A stretch of DNA of 64,000 bases from Spirochaetales bacterium (GCA_028722305.1 JAQYHB010000022.1:1-64000); one strand, 5' to 3'. Positions 50,784 through 59,926 are shown, counted from the stretch's first letter. A program made the numbers and translations. The notes: generated by a model not told the origin, from the sequence alone.

Positions 50784-52118
50784 ATGCAGTCTGATGCGTT
50801 CCAAATGGAGATGACGGTCACCCAGCTGACCAACCTGATCAAGACTACGCTCGAAGAGGGTTTCTATGGCCTGAAGGTGACGGGAGAGGTCAGTGACTGG
50901 AGGCCATCATCCTCCGGACACTGGTTCTTCAGCCTGAAGGACCGAGACTCCCTGATCGGCTGCGTCATGTTCAAGAGCAAGTCATGGAGGGTACCTTTCA
51001 TCCCGAAGAACGGGGACCAGGTGGTGGTATCCGGACATTTGGATGTCTGGGCACAGCGGGGTTCCTACCAGATTGTCTGCGATTCAATCACTCTTGCCGG
51101 GACAGGCAACCTGCTGGCGCTCATCGAGGAACGCAAGCAGAAATACAATGCGCTGGGCTATTTCGATTCCGCCCACAAGGTCCCTCTTCCCCGTTATCCG
51201 AAGAAGGTAGGGGTCGTCACCAGTCCCACCGGAGCGGCCCTGCAGGACGTCCTGCAGATACTCGGGCGCAGGGCTCCCGGGCTGGACGTAATCGTCCTTC
51301 CCTGCGCCGTGCAGGGAGAGGGAGCCGCCGAGCAGGTCGCCGCCAGAATCCAGGAGGCAAATCTCCTGGGGCTTTGCGACGTCCTGATTGTCGGTCGTGG
51401 CGGAGGTTCGGTCGAGGACCTGGCTCCATTCAGCGAGGACTGTGTCATCCAGGCGATCTACGACAGCGAGATTCCCGTCGTCAGCGGTGTCGGACATGAA
51501 ATCGACTGGGCCATCAGCGACTTTGTCGCCGACATGCGCGCCCCTACCCCGTCGGCGGCCGCCGAGTTGGTCAGCCAAGGCTACTATGACCTGGTCGAGC
51601 AGGCGCGCACGGCGGGCAACCTGCTTGCAGCCTCGATCGCGAAGCGCCTCTCCCAAGCCGAAGCGCAGCTCCGGCTCGCGAGCCGGAAGCTGATGAGGCA
51701 GAACGTCGAACGGAAGATCAGCGAACGGGAGTACCGGCTGGCTACCAGCGAGGAATCGCTCCGGCAGGCAATCCAGCGGCTGCTGGCGGACAAGGAACAT
51801 GGACTTGCCCTGCTTGCGGGCCTTCTTTCCCAGTCCAGGCCGTTGGACAAGGTCCGGAAACTGGAAACATCCCTGCATGGACAGAAACAGCTGCTTTCCC
51901 TGGCAATCGGGCACAAGGTCGAACGGACCTCCTCTACCCTGCATGCCATCGAGGCTCAGCTCGAAGCCCTTTCCCCGCTTGCCATATTGAAGAGGGGCTA
52001 CAGCGTCGTCACAGACGCGGATGGAAAGCTCATAGCGCATATCCGTGACGCATCAAAAGGCGACACAATCGATATTCGACTGCAGGACGGCCATCTGGCC
52101 GCTGTGGTCAAGGAGTGA
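50784..52118 (+). CDS. xseA: Exodeoxyribonuclease VII large subunit
   Basis: The 444-aa subunit degrades single-stranded DNA with XseB. The N-terminal OB fold contains VTQLTNLIKTTLEEGFYGLKVTGEVSDWRP and SGHWFFSLKDRDS; the catalytic core has PKKVGVVTSPTGAALQDVL, LIVGRGGGSVEDLAPF and VGHEIDWAISDFVADMRAPTPSAAAE; a long coiled coil ends in AILKRGYSVVTD. TATACT (50771-50776) lies 7 nt before ATG 50784, so the mRNA is probably leaderless. It overlaps nothing; xseB starts 2 bp after the stop. Confidence 0.95.
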   Translation: MQSDAFQMEMTVTQLTNLIKTTLEEGFYGLKVTGEVSDWRPSSSGHWFFSLKDRDSLIGCVMFKSKSWRVPFIPKNGDQVVVSGHLDVWAQRGSYQIVCDSITLAGTGNLLALIEERKQKYNALGYFDSAHKVPLPRYPKKVGVVTSPTGAALQDVLQILGRRAPGLDVIVLPCAVQGEGAAEQVAARIQEANLLGLCDVLIVGRGGGSVEDLAPFSEDCVIQAIYDSEIPVVSGVGHEIDWAISDFVADMRAPTPSAAAELVSQGYYDLVEQARTAGNLLAASIAKRLSQAEAQLRLASRKLMRQNVERKISEREYRLATSEESLRQAIQRLLADKEHGLALLAGLLSQSRPLDKVRKLETSLHGQKQLLSLAIGHKVERTSSTLHAIEAQLEALSPLAILKRGYSVVTDADGKLIAHIRDASKGDTIDIRLQDGHLAAVVKE

Positions 52119-52120
52119 CT

Positions 52121-52348
52121 ATGGCATTCGCACAAGACCTGAAAAAAGTGCAGGAAATCACCGAGAAGCTCGGAGCGGAAGACACGGACCTCGAAACCAG
52201 CATCAAGCTGTACGAAGAGGGAATCGCCTTGGTCAAGAAACTGGAGAAACAGCTTTCCGAGGCCAAACGGAAGGTCGAGATTGTCAGTGGCAGCGCCGCG
52301 GACGGGCTTTCCGTGGAACCCCTCGAGGAGGACAAGGCAAATGGATAA
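52121..52348 (+). CDS. xseB: Exodeoxyribonuclease VII small subunit
   Basis: The 75-aa helical protein has the XseB consensus: a LEKL-like helix (VQEITEKLGAEDTDLETSIKLYEEGIALVKKLEKQLSEAKRKVEIV). AAGGAG sits 6 nt before ATG 52121, at the end of xseA. It ends inside the purU start (overlap 8 bp). Confidence 0.92.
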   Translation: MAFAQDLKKVQEITEKLGAEDTDLETSIKLYEEGIALVKKLEKQLSEAKRKVEIVSGSAADGLSVEPLEEDKANG

Positions 52349-53207
52349 CAAGAAGATCGTCATCCTGATCCAGAGCGCCGACCAGCGGGGCATCCTTGCC
52401 AAAGTCACCTCGTGGTTCTACGGACAGGGCTTCAACGTCCTGCACTGCCAGCAGCATACCGACGACTACGAACACGTCTTTTTCATGCGCCTGGAACTGG
52501 ACATGAACGACATGAAAGGCTCCCGGAAGGAACTATCCGACGCCTTCGGCGCCTTCGCGGAGGAACAGAGGCTCAACTGGTCGATCCACTACTCCGACTA
52601 CCGGAGCCGGGTGGCCCTGATGGTGAGCAAGACCAGCCACTGCCTGTACGACCTGCTCTCCCGCAAAGCCGAAGGAGACCTGCGCTGCGAGATTCCCCTC
52701 ATCATCAGCAACCATCCCGACCTGGAGTATATCGCCAACCAGTTCCGCATCCCTTTCTACTGCTTCCCTGTGGAGAAAGGCCACAAGGAGGAACAGGAGG
52801 CGAAAGTGCGCGACCTGCTTGGGCGCTTCGATATCGACCTGGTCGTCCTTGCCAGGTACATGCAGATCCTCTCCGGGGATTTCATCAACGAATGGCAGGG
52901 CAGGATCATCAACATCCACCATGGGTTCCTTCCCGCATTCCAGGGCGCCAATCCCTACCAGCAGGCCTATGACCGGGGCGTGAAGCTGATCGGCGCGACC
53001 GCCCACTATGCCTCATGCGACCTGGACCAGGGCCCGATCATCGAGCAGGACGTGGTGCGGGTCAATCACGAGTTCACAGCCGCAGGGCTCAGGGAGGTCG
53101 GAAAGGATGTGGAAAAACGGGTGCTTGCCCGCGCGGTGCAGGCGCATCTGGAAAGCCGCATCATCATCTGGAAGAACCGCACCATCGTCTTCGGGCTTGA
53201 ACGGTAA
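52341..53207 (+). CDS. purU: Formyltetrahydrofolate deformylase
   Basis: The 288-aa enzyme releases formate from 10-formyl-THF. An N-terminal ACT-type domain (VILIQSADQRGILAKVTSWFYGQGFNV) is followed by the formyltransferase fold with HHGFLPAFQGANPYQQAYDRGVKLIGATAHY and DLDQGPIIEQDVV, which holds the catalytic Asn/His/Asp set. The ATG overlaps the xseB stop, so it is the last gene of the xseA-xseB-purU unit. The functional connection is not known. Confidence 0.94.
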   Translation: MDNKKIVILIQSADQRGILAKVTSWFYGQGFNVLHCQQHTDDYEHVFFMRLELDMNDMKGSRKELSDAFGAFAEEQRLNWSIHYSDYRSRVALMVSKTSHCLYDLLSRKAEGDLRCEIPLIISNHPDLEYIANQFRIPFYCFPVEKGHKEEQEAKVRDLLGRFDIDLVVLARYMQILSGDFINEWQGRIINIHHGFLPAFQGANPYQQAYDRGVKLIGATAHYASCDLDQGPIIEQDVVRVNHEFTAAGLREVGKDVEKRVLARAVQAHLESRIIIWKNRTIVFGLER

Positions 53208-53232
53208 AAAGAGCGTTGCCCTGGAAAGAGAG

Positions 53233-53277
53233 GGACGGACACCTCTGGACAGAGGGTTTTTGACGTCCGTCCTTTCT
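53233..53277 (+). terminator. Terminator of purU
   Basis: Outer stem GGACGGAC (53233-53240) / GTCCGTCC (53265-53272) with an inner stem CCTCT / AGAGG, then TTTCTTT. It separates purU from the convergent pseudouridine synthase gene. Confidence 0.75.
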
Positions 53278-53296
53278 TTATACTGGTCTCTTCCTG

Positions 53297-54010
53297 TTAC
53301 CGCAACGAATAATGAACCGGCTTCCGGGTGACCGGATGGAGGAAGGAAATGCCCACGGCACTCAAACCGAAGGACTTGTCCTTCATGCCCCGGTAGCTGG
53401 CGTCCCCGTCCAAAGGATAGCCTGCCCAAGCGAGGTGGCAACGGATCTGGTGGCGGAAACCGCTTGCCAGCTGGCAGGCGAAGGAACGCGTCCCTTCCCG
53501 CTCGTCGATCAGCTTGACCCGGGTCTCATACCATACCCCGCTCGTCTTGCTCTTCCACTGCTTCGGGGCATCCTTGTCCACAGGCCGGACCACGCTCCCT
53601 TTCTCCCCATAGGCGCGAAACCAGGAGCCGACAAGATGCTCCTTTCCGTCAGCGATATCCCCGTAGGGAAACGGGGGAAAGCCGACAGGAAGCTGTTCAC
53701 GCCTGACACTGCTGACAGCCAGATAGTCCTTGATGATCAGGCCGGATTCCTGCTGCTTGCAAAGCATGGCATAGGAATTCTGGTCTCGGGCGACAAGCAC
53801 CAGCCCGCGGGTGAGGGTATCCAGACGATGGAGCACACCCCCCTCCCAGGGATTCTTGCCGAACTGCATGATTTCGGGATAGGTCCGCCTTAGACGGCCC
53901 AACAGGGTGTCCTTGGTTTCCGGATCATTCTTCAAAGGCACTGTGGGAAGCCCGCTTGGCTTGTCGACGACAAGGTAGTAGGGCGTTTGCGCGATGATTT
54001 GCATGTCCAT
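53297..54010 (-). CDS. RluA-family pseudouridine synthase
   Basis: The 237-aa product isomerises uridine to pseudouridine in rRNA or tRNA. The RluA signature is visible: VVDKPSGLPTVP, then GGVLHRLDTLTRGLVLVARD, where RLD carries the catalytic Asp, followed by RHQIRCHLAWAGYPLDGDASY. The specific target cannot be assigned. TATGAT (54022-54017) is 6 nt before ATG 54010, so the mRNA is predicted leaderless; longer open frames upstream are not real. Confidence 0.9.
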   Translation of the reverse strand: MDMQIIAQTPYYLVVDKPSGLPTVPLKNDPETKDTLLGRLRRTYPEIMQFGKNPWEGGVLHRLDTLTRGLVLVARDQNSYAMLCKQQESGLIIKDYLAVSSVRREQLPVGFPPFPYGDIADGKEHLVGSWFRAYGEKGSVVRPVDKDAPKQWKSKTSGVWYETRVKLIDEREGTRSFACQLASGFRHQIRCHLAWAGYPLDGDASYRGMKDKSFGLSAVGISFLHPVTRKPVHYSLR

Positions 54011-54079
54011 GCACCCATCATAGCCCAGCCGCCGAATTTTTCCTATAGCGGCACGAAGCAAAGATACTATACTGGAACC

Positions 54080-54400
54080 ATGACACCACGACATATCGCC
54101 AGATACGGAACCGTATGGAATCTGGAAGAGGAAGACCAGGAATTTACCGGCTGCTACGTGGGAGACCTGTTGAGCGACGTGCTCGCCCACGCGAAGCGGG
54201 GCTCCTTGCTCGTGACCACGCAGAACCAGCGGAACACGCTGGCGGTGGCTGCGGCCTGCCATCTTCCCGCCATCGTCCTGACCGGATGCGATCGCCCGGA
54301 AGAAGGACTTGTCCAGCTTGCCAAGGAGCACCACCTGAGTCTGTTCTCAACCCGCCTTGACAACTACTCCTTCCTCAAGCAGGTCGGCGTCTGGATATGA
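54080..54400 (+). CDS. DRTGG-domain protein
   Basis: The 106-aa product resembles a stand-alone DRTGG domain: a core GCYVGDLLSDVLAHAKRGSLLVTTQNQRNTLAVAAACHLPAIVLTGCDRPEEGLVQLAKEHHLSLFST, as in the N-terminal parts of pyrophosphatase/phosphotransacetylase regulators and in small proteins near iron-hydrogenase genes. Its role is probably regulatory ligand binding; the partner is unknown. TATACT (54068-54073) is 6 nt before the ATG. It is divergent from the pseudouridine synthase gene, with 69 bp between the starts. Confidence 0.75.
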   Translation: MTPRHIARYGTVWNLEEEDQEFTGCYVGDLLSDVLAHAKRGSLLVTTQNQRNTLAVAAACHLPAIVLTGCDRPEEGLVQLAKEHHLSLFSTRLDNYSFLKQVGVWI

Positions 54401-54404
54401 GAAA

Positions 54405-54422
54405 GGCTCCCCGAAGGGAGCC
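54405..54422. terminator. Hairpin between convergent genes
   Basis: Stem GGCTCCC / GGGAGCC with a CGAA tetraloop lies 4 bp after the DRTGG gene and 21 bp from the BI-1 gene stop. No T-run. Confidence 0.6.
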
Positions 54423-54443
54423 CTGGCCGACATTGCGAACGGC

Positions 54444-55157
54444 TTAGTTGCGGCGGCTACCGTTGCTGAAGAACCGTAGCAGGTACAGGAAGATGTTCAG
54501 GAAATCCAGATACAGGTTCAGCGCGAAAATCACGCCAAGCTTGGAGAAGGTCTCCTCGTCCATGTCCCATGCGTATTGGTTGTTCACCTGCACCACTTTC
54601 TGGGTATCCCACGCGGTCAAGCCCATGAAAATGACCACTCCAAGGAAGGAAAGGATGTAGTCCATGCCCGAAGAGCGGAAGAACATGTTCATCAGGGTCG
54701 CAATCACCAGCCCCCACAGGGAAACCATCAGGTAGTAGCCCCAGGAATTCAGATCCCTCTTGGTCGTGGTGGCATACATGCTCATGCCGAGAAACATCAC
54801 CGCCGCGACGCTGAAGGCCTTGAAAATGGCGCCCAGATCGAAGACGTAGAAGATCGTGCTGAACATGATTCCGTTCAAGACCGAATAGGCTATGAACGAA
54901 CCGATGGCGGCGCCCTTGCTCATCGTCTGAAGCCGGGCGCCCAGGAAGAATACAAGCGCGAACTCGGCGACCACCAGCAAAAGCATGGTCATTGGATTTC
55001 CATAGAAAACCCGCATCAAGCTCGGGTTGACGGCTACTCCGTAGGCGACAATGGCGGTCACCGCGAGCGCGAGAGTCATCCACAGGTATACGTTTCTCAA
55101 AAGGCTCTGCTCTCGGACTCTCACATCCCGGAGCATCTCCGCTTTCTGTTCAATCAT
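54444..55157 (-). CDS. BI-1 (Bax inhibitor-1/YccA) family membrane protein
   Basis: The 237-aa protein has seven hydrophobic helices and the family features YLWMTLALAVTAIVAYGVA, IAYSVLNGIMFSTIF, TAWDTQKV (conserved Asp) and LNLYLDFLNIFLYLLRFFSNGSR. Bacterial relatives modulate FtsH proteolysis or calcium leak. AAGGAGAG precedes ATG 55157. It converges on the DRTGG gene and is divergent from the lipoprotein gene at 55299. Confidence 0.9.
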   Translation of the reverse strand: MIEQKAEMLRDVRVREQSLLRNVYLWMTLALAVTAIVAYGVAVNPSLMRVFYGNPMTMLLLVVAEFALVFFLGARLQTMSKGAAIGSFIAYSVLNGIMFSTIFYVFDLGAIFKAFSVAAVMFLGMSMYATTTKRDLNSWGYYLMVSLWGLVIATLMNMFFRSSGMDYILSFLGVVIFMGLTAWDTQKVVQVNNQYAWDMDEETFSKLGVIFALNLYLDFLNIFLYLLRFFSNGSRRN

Positions 55158-55298
55158 GGCGTTCTCTCCTTATTTGTAAAGATAGGAAGGTTTTTCCCTC
55201 TCGTCAATGCGGGACTTGGCAGGTTCACCAATCTCCACACGGCGGCAACCCACCAGGTAAGCTAGGCAAGAGAAAGCAGGGGATGCTATACTTTTTCC

Positions 55299-55985
55299 AT
55301 GCGCTCCATCATCGCCCTCCTCCTTGCCCTTCTTTGCGTCTGTTGCTCCACCAGCAGCAAGGCCAAGGCTTCGTACAGCCAGCAGCAGGAGGAGGCCGCG
55401 CTCCGTTCCGCCCTTGTAGTGGCGTGCGAGCAGGTCGATCCGGACCTGTTTACCCGAATTCCGTTGGAAAGCTACTTGGGCGACCAGGCCAAGGCGATGG
55501 CTGAGCATTCAGAAATCCCGCTGATTCGTGACCGGCTGGAAAGTTGGAAAACCTCGATGGCCGAACTGTTCAGGCAGATGGCGGAGCAAAGCAAGATACT
55601 GGTGGAGGGGTATGCCTCCAGCCTGGTCATCGATGATCCGGGCAAGCTGATGGAACAGGACGACGGCATGTCGTCCTTGCTGGAAGAGCAAGCCGGAGCG
55701 CAGTGGCAGGCAAAAATCAGCCAAGAGCTGGAACCGGGGTTGACCGTGCTCCTCCACACCCTTTCCACCATCGCCACCGACTACGAGATCTGGGCGCGGG
55801 GCAAGCAGGCGACCAACAGCGGTTCCTACCCTGCCATCACCCTCCCCTCCATCGAGGACTTCGGCGTCTTCTTCCACGACCAGTTCCTCGCAGAACTGAA
55901 AAAGGAAGAGATCGACGTGCGCACCACCCCGAGGCCGCTGGGCACGGGAAGCCTGTATGAGTTTTTCAGCGGGAGGGAACACTGA
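55299..55985 (+). CDS. Lipoprotein of unknown function
   Basis: The 228-aa product has a lipoprotein signal (MRSIIALLLALLCVCC; Cys15 or Cys16) and a helical, Gln/Glu-rich mature part with no recognised family. TATACT (55287-55292) is 6 nt before the ATG and no ribosome site is present, so a leaderless mRNA is likely. The stop overlaps the rarA start (TGATGG), so the two are cotranscribed. Confidence 0.75.
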   Translation: MRSIIALLLALLCVCCSTSSKAKASYSQQQEEAALRSALVVACEQVDPDLFTRIPLESYLGDQAKAMAEHSEIPLIRDRLESWKTSMAELFRQMAEQSKILVEGYASSLVIDDPGKLMEQDDGMSSLLEEQAGAQWQAKISQELEPGLTVLLHTLSTIATDYEIWARGKQATNSGSYPAITLPSIEDFGVFFHDQFLAELKKEEIDVRTTPRPLGTGSLYEFFSGREH

Positions 55986-58246
55986 TGGCGGACAAGCAGG
56001 ATAGCGCGACATCCAGCCTTTTTTCCCTGGCTGCCCAGCGTGACGTGAAAAGCCAGCCCCTGGCCTACCGCATGCGGCCCCGGACGCTCGATGAGTACAT
56101 CGGGCAGGACCATATCGTCGGGAAGGGACGACTGCTCAGGCGTGCCATCCAGGCGGACCAGCTCTCCAGCGTCATCTTCTACGGTCCCCCGGGAACCGGG
56201 AAGACCACACTTGCCCGGGTAATCGCCAACACCACCAAGCGCCATTTCACCACGTTGAACGCCGTTCTCACCGGGGTAAAGGAACTCCGCGAGGAAATCC
56301 AGCTGGCAAAGCAACGCATGGAGAACTACGGCCAAGGGACGATCCTGTTCGTCGACGAGGTGCACCGCTGGAACAAGAGCCAGCAGGACGCCCTGCTCCC
56401 CTGGGTGGAGAACGGCACGGTCATCTTCATCGGCGCAACCACGGAGAATCCCTTCTTCGAGGTCAATGCCGCGCTCGTCAGCCGCTCAAGAATCTTCCAG
56501 CTCAAGGCGCTGACCACCGACGACCTTCTCAAAATTGCCCAACAGGCGCTTCATGATCCGGAGCGGGGATACGGGAAGTATCACATCTCGTTCGAGAAAG
56601 GAGCCCTGGATCATCTGGTCGAGGTGGCGGGTGGCGACGCCAGAAGCCTGCTCAACGCCCTTCAGCTGGCCGTCGAGACATCGGTCGAGCCCTTTCCTCC
56701 CGCCGACCCGGAACAGGAAATCCTGATCACCAAAGCGGCGGCCGAGGAGTCCATCCAGCGCAAGGTCGTCCTCTACGACAAGGAGGGCGACTACCACTTC
56801 GATGTGATCAGCGCCTTCATCAAGTCCCTGCGCGGCTCGGATCCCGATGCGGCGCTTTATTGGCTGGCGAAGATGGTGGCCGCGGGCGAGGATCCCCGCT
56901 TCATCTTCCGGCGCATGCTGATCAGCGCCTGCGAGGACATCGGACTGGCGGACCCGCAGGCGATTGTCGTCGTGCAAGCGGACGCGGACGCCTTCGACCG
57001 GATCGGGCTCCCCGAAGGACGATTCCACCTGACCCACGCCGCGCTCTATCTGGCGACCGCCCCGAAAAGCAATTCCGCCCTCGCCTTCTTCGACGCGCTG
57101 AAAACGGTCGAAGAAGAAAACGCCCAGACGGAAGTCCCCAACCACCTACGTGATGCCAGCCGGGATTCCAACGGATTCGGTCATGGGGAAGGATACCTCT
57201 ACCCCCACTCCTACAAGGACCACTGGGTCGCCCAGCAATACCTGCCCACCAGCCTGCAGGGGAAAGTCTTCTACCAGCCTGGCGACCTCGGCTACGAGAG
57301 GCAGATCCGCGAGCAGGTGTTGGAACGTCGCGAGGAACAGATCGAGAATGCGGCCATCGACGCCTACCAGGAAAACCTTTCCTACTCTCCCGGGGACAAG
57401 CAGCGGGAGATGTGGGTCAACCGGACAATCAGCGAGCGGGGGACGATGCTCCGGAAACTGAAGGAAACGCTGTACGGGCAACTCGACCTGCGGCGGAGCG
57501 ACCGCGTGCTGGTGCTCAACGCCGGTTTCGGCATGTTGCTTTGGCCCGCCTACCGTCTCGTCCCCGAGGGCTTGGTGGTGGCGCAGGTGGAGAACCAGGA
57601 CCAGGCCAGCTATATCGGCCAGTACGCCCAGACCCTTCCCGAACTTTCCCGACCGGAAATCCACTGCCAGAGCGTCGAGCGATTCTTCGGTTCCCTTGAC
57701 CAAGGCCTGCTCTTCGAGGCCGTGGTAGGGAGGAACATCCTGAGCAAGCTCAGGGACGCGAAGGAGAGGATTTCCCTTCTTGCCGGCCACTTGGCCAAAG
57801 GGGGCGTCATCTCCCTCGCACAGGCAGTTCCCTCGGAAAGCAGCCGTTTGTCGGATTTCGTCACCGACAGCGATGCGAAAGCCAAGATGGTTGATTGCGA
57901 GAAAGCGCTTTTCAACGCTACGGGTCCGGCGCTCTCTTCCTGGACAGGGAGAGATCTGGAGCAGCTCCTCGCGGAAAGCGGGCTGTATGTCCATACCACC
58001 TACCAGGACCTGACGGAGGCGCGCGTGGTATCCTCGGAGAATCTCACCCGTTGGCTCGCCTCAAGCTACCAAGGATGCGAGCGTCTGGCAGGAAAATTGA
58101 TTTCCCTGACGAAGGAACCGCTTTGCTGGCACACCAAGGTCGCCATCATCAAGGCAAGCAACGTCCCTCTGAAAGATGGACACAAGAACCCGAAACACGA
58201 CGAGAACTGGCTGCAGATTGAATCCTCAGGATTAAAGAGTTGTTAA
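55985..58246 (+). CDS. rarA: RarA/MgsA AAA ATPase fused to a C-terminal methyltransferase-like domain
   Basis: The 753-aa protein begins with the replication-recombination factor RarA: FYGPPGTGKTTLARVIA (Walker A, about 65-80), LFVDEVHRWNKSQQDALLPWVE (Walker B), VSRSRIFQLKAL and the tetramerisation domain ending HGEGYLYPHSYKDHWVAQQYLP. From about residue 440 a further 310 residues follow with DLRRSDRVLVLNAGFGMLLWPAYRL and a HTKVAIIKASN end, which resembles a SAM-binding fold. The same kind of RarA/unknown domain fusion is known from cyanobacteria and spirochaetes; its role is not established. Confidence 0.88.
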   Translation: MADKQDSATSSLFSLAAQRDVKSQPLAYRMRPRTLDEYIGQDHIVGKGRLLRRAIQADQLSSVIFYGPPGTGKTTLARVIANTTKRHFTTLNAVLTGVKELREEIQLAKQRMENYGQGTILFVDEVHRWNKSQQDALLPWVENGTVIFIGATTENPFFEVNAALVSRSRIFQLKALTTDDLLKIAQQALHDPERGYGKYHISFEKGALDHLVEVAGGDARSLLNALQLAVETSVEPFPPADPEQEILITKAAAEESIQRKVVLYDKEGDYHFDVISAFIKSLRGSDPDAALYWLAKMVAAGEDPRFIFRRMLISACEDIGLADPQAIVVVQADADAFDRIGLPEGRFHLTHAALYLATAPKSNSALAFFDALKTVEEENAQTEVPNHLRDASRDSNGFGHGEGYLYPHSYKDHWVAQQYLPTSLQGKVFYQPGDLGYERQIREQVLERREEQIENAAIDAYQENLSYSPGDKQREMWVNRTISERGTMLRKLKETLYGQLDLRRSDRVLVLNAGFGMLLWPAYRLVPEGLVVAQVENQDQASYIGQYAQTLPELSRPEIHCQSVERFFGSLDQGLLFEAVVGRNILSKLRDAKERISLLAGHLAKGGVISLAQAVPSESSRLSDFVTDSDAKAKMVDCEKALFNATGPALSSWTGRDLEQLLAESGLYVHTTYQDLTEARVVSSENLTRWLASSYQGCERLAGKLISLTKEPLCWHTKVAIIKASNVPLKDGHKNPKHDENWLQIESSGLKSC

Positions 58247-58292
58247 ACCGTAGGTAGAACTGCTTTTTTATTGAATAAAAGAGTTTTTCAAT

Positions 58293-58321
58293 TTGTCTTT
58301 TTCGTATGATTGTGGTATACA
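58293..58321 (+). promoter_or_regulatory. Promoter of the XRE regulator gene
   Basis: TTGTCT (58293-58298), 17 nt, TATACA (58316-58321), 8 nt before ATG 58330. It includes the repeated TATAC, which may bind the gene's own product. Confidence 0.65.
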
Positions 58322-58329
58322 CTATACGC

Positions 58330-58608
58330 ATGCGAACCATTGAAGAAAGTCAAAAATTGGTCATTGCACGGCTCAAGCATATGCGAGAGGAACGCAAGCT
58401 GTCCCAGATGGACCTGGCCCGCGCGGCCGGTATCTCCCAGAACATGATCACCTATATCGAGACCGGGAAGAGAACCCCGACATTGTCCACGTTGCTCAAA
58501 CTCTGCGATGCGCTGAACATCAATCCGTCGGTATTGTTTACCGAGGAGAACGACGCGCACAAGGACGCGAAACGCGAAGTCCTCAACTTGATCGAGCGGT
58601 ATTTCTGA
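58330..58608 (+). CDS. XRE-family transcriptional regulator
   Basis: The 92-aa product is essentially one Cro/CI helix-turn-helix: LKHMREERKLSQMDLARAAGISQNMITYIETGKRTPTLSTLLKLCDALNINPSVLF, followed by a short acidic tail. The start at ATG 58330 is 8 nt from the -10; the longer frame from 58306 is inside the promoter. It is monocistronic with a strong terminator, and its targets are unknown. Confidence 0.88.
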   Translation: MRTIEESQKLVIARLKHMREERKLSQMDLARAAGISQNMITYIETGKRTPTLSTLLKLCDALNINPSVLFTEENDAHKDAKREVLNLIERYF

Positions 58609-58637
58609 TTTCCCGTCTCTTGCTTGCCTTGCACTGC

Positions 58638-58669
58638 ATGCCATCCGAACCGGATGGCATGTTTCTTTC
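58638..58669 (+). terminator. Terminator of the XRE regulator gene
   Basis: A 10-bp perfect stem ATGCCATCCG / CGGATGGCAT with a 3-base loop, then GTTTCTTTCG. Confidence 0.8.
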
Positions 58670-58680
58670 GCCATTTCCCG

Positions 58681-59238
58681 TCATTTCTGGGTCTCTGGCA
58701 GCATCCCCCCCATCAGGGATGCCGCGGTCAGGGTGCTGACCATCACCCGGCTGTCCACGCTTTTGAGGATTCCGATGACCTGCTTGGCCCGTTTCCGGGG
58801 AATCAGCAGCATCAACAGGGGCCGGGCCTCTCCCTCTCTGCCACAGGCTTGGAGGCGGGACAGACCGTATCCGGCGCTCCGGAGCGCCTGCTCCGCGCTG
58901 TCTGCCAGGTGCGGCTCCATGTAGATGGCCTGGATCATGACGGTACCGAGGGCAAGATGCTCCTCGATGATGCTCCCCATCACTTGACCGAGGGCGAAAG
59001 CGATTGCAAGCAGGGAAAGACGGGTCAAGGTCACATTTCCGGTCAGGACGTTCGCAGCAATCAGGAACCAGCACAGGTACTCGACCACGGCAACGCCAGC
59101 GCTCTGCCAACGCTGGCCCTTGACCACAAGTTGACTACGCAGGCAGGCAAGGGTCACTTCCAACAGCTTGCCGAAAAAGACGGCGAGAAGGGAAAGCGGT
59201 CCGCTTCCCTGCAGAAACGTATTGAGAGCATCCAGCAT
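58681..59238 (-). CDS. UPF0316/DUF2179-type membrane protein
   Basis: The 185-aa product has three hydrophobic helices (LSLLAVFFGKLLEVTLACL, AGVAVVEYLCWFLIAANVL, LSLLAIAFALGQVMGSIIEE) and a C-terminal cytoplasmic domain of the YitT/DUF2179 kind (VMIQAIYMEPHLADSAEQALR ... VSTLTAASLMGGMLP). AAGGAG precedes ATG 59238. It is the last gene of a unit with thiN. The function of the family is unclear. Confidence 0.8.
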   Translation of the reverse strand: MLDALNTFLQGSGPLSLLAVFFGKLLEVTLACLRSQLVVKGQRWQSAGVAVVEYLCWFLIAANVLTGNVTLTRLSLLAIAFALGQVMGSIIEEHLALGTVMIQAIYMEPHLADSAEQALRSAGYGLSRLQACGREGEARPLLMLLIPRKRAKQVIGILKSVDSRVMVSTLTAASLMGGMLPETQK

Positions 59239-59299
59239 AGGGCACTCCTTGGAGATGATGGCCCCTACCATAGCATGGATGTGCCTTTTTTGCAAATCC

Positions 59300-59923
59300 T
59301 CACAATGAAAGGATTTTCGCGCTCTTCGTCGGATAGACGCAAAGCAGGAACCCTTCCTTCAGGACAACGCTCGCTTCCTTGCCGACAAACGCGTTGCTGA
59401 CCCCCATCGGATAGGTGCTTGAGAGCTCCCCGTCATACGGATAATCAAGGTCCCGCAGGACCACTTTCGCCGTTCCATCCAAGGCGAACAGGCTGAGGAT
59501 GCCGGAGCTTGCGGCGTCGAAGCGGAGCACGTCGCCATCTTTGGCCACCAGCATCGACTGTTCGTCTCCCACAAGCATCCCCCGGGCACCTTGGGTGGCC
59601 AACCAGTGCAGGCATTGGATGTTGGCTATGCTGTGGTCCATCCTGCCCCCAAGGCCGCCGTAGATGACAAAACGGCTACATCCCGCCTTCAGCCCGGCCC
59701 GCAGCGCGCTCAACATGTCGGTATCGGCCTTGCGGACGGGAAGCTTGACGACATGCTCTCCCTCCGGCACATATCCGAGAGAATCAAAATCCCCAATCAC
59801 CAGATTGGGGACGATATCACCGAGCTGGGCCTTCCCTCCATCGGCTGCGACAACATAATCCTGCGGAGATACCGACGGCCTCAGGGAGGTAGCCGCCGCC
59901 CCGAAAATCACGCACCGGCGCAT
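59300..59923 (-). CDS. thiN: Thiamine pyrophosphokinase
   Basis: The 207-aa enzyme transfers pyrophosphate from ATP to thiamine. Family motifs are present in order: VVAADGGKAQL, VIGDFDSLG, KADTDMLSAL and GGLGGRMDHSIAN, which hold the Asp ligands. The start is 4 bp after the stop of the small upstream gene, so they are cotranscribed. The C-terminal part matches the thiamine-binding beta-domain (SNAFVGKEASVVLKEGFLLCVY). Confidence 0.92.
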   Translation of the reverse strand: MRRCVIFGAAATSLRPSVSPQDYVVAADGGKAQLGDIVPNLVIGDFDSLGYVPEGEHVVKLPVRKADTDMLSALRAGLKAGCSRFVIYGGLGGRMDHSIANIQCLHWLATQGARGMLVGDEQSMLVAKDGDVLRFDAASSGILSLFALDGTAKVVLRDLDYPYDGELSSTYPMGVSNAFVGKEASVVLKEGFLLCVYPTKSAKILSL

Positions 59924-59926
59924 GTG

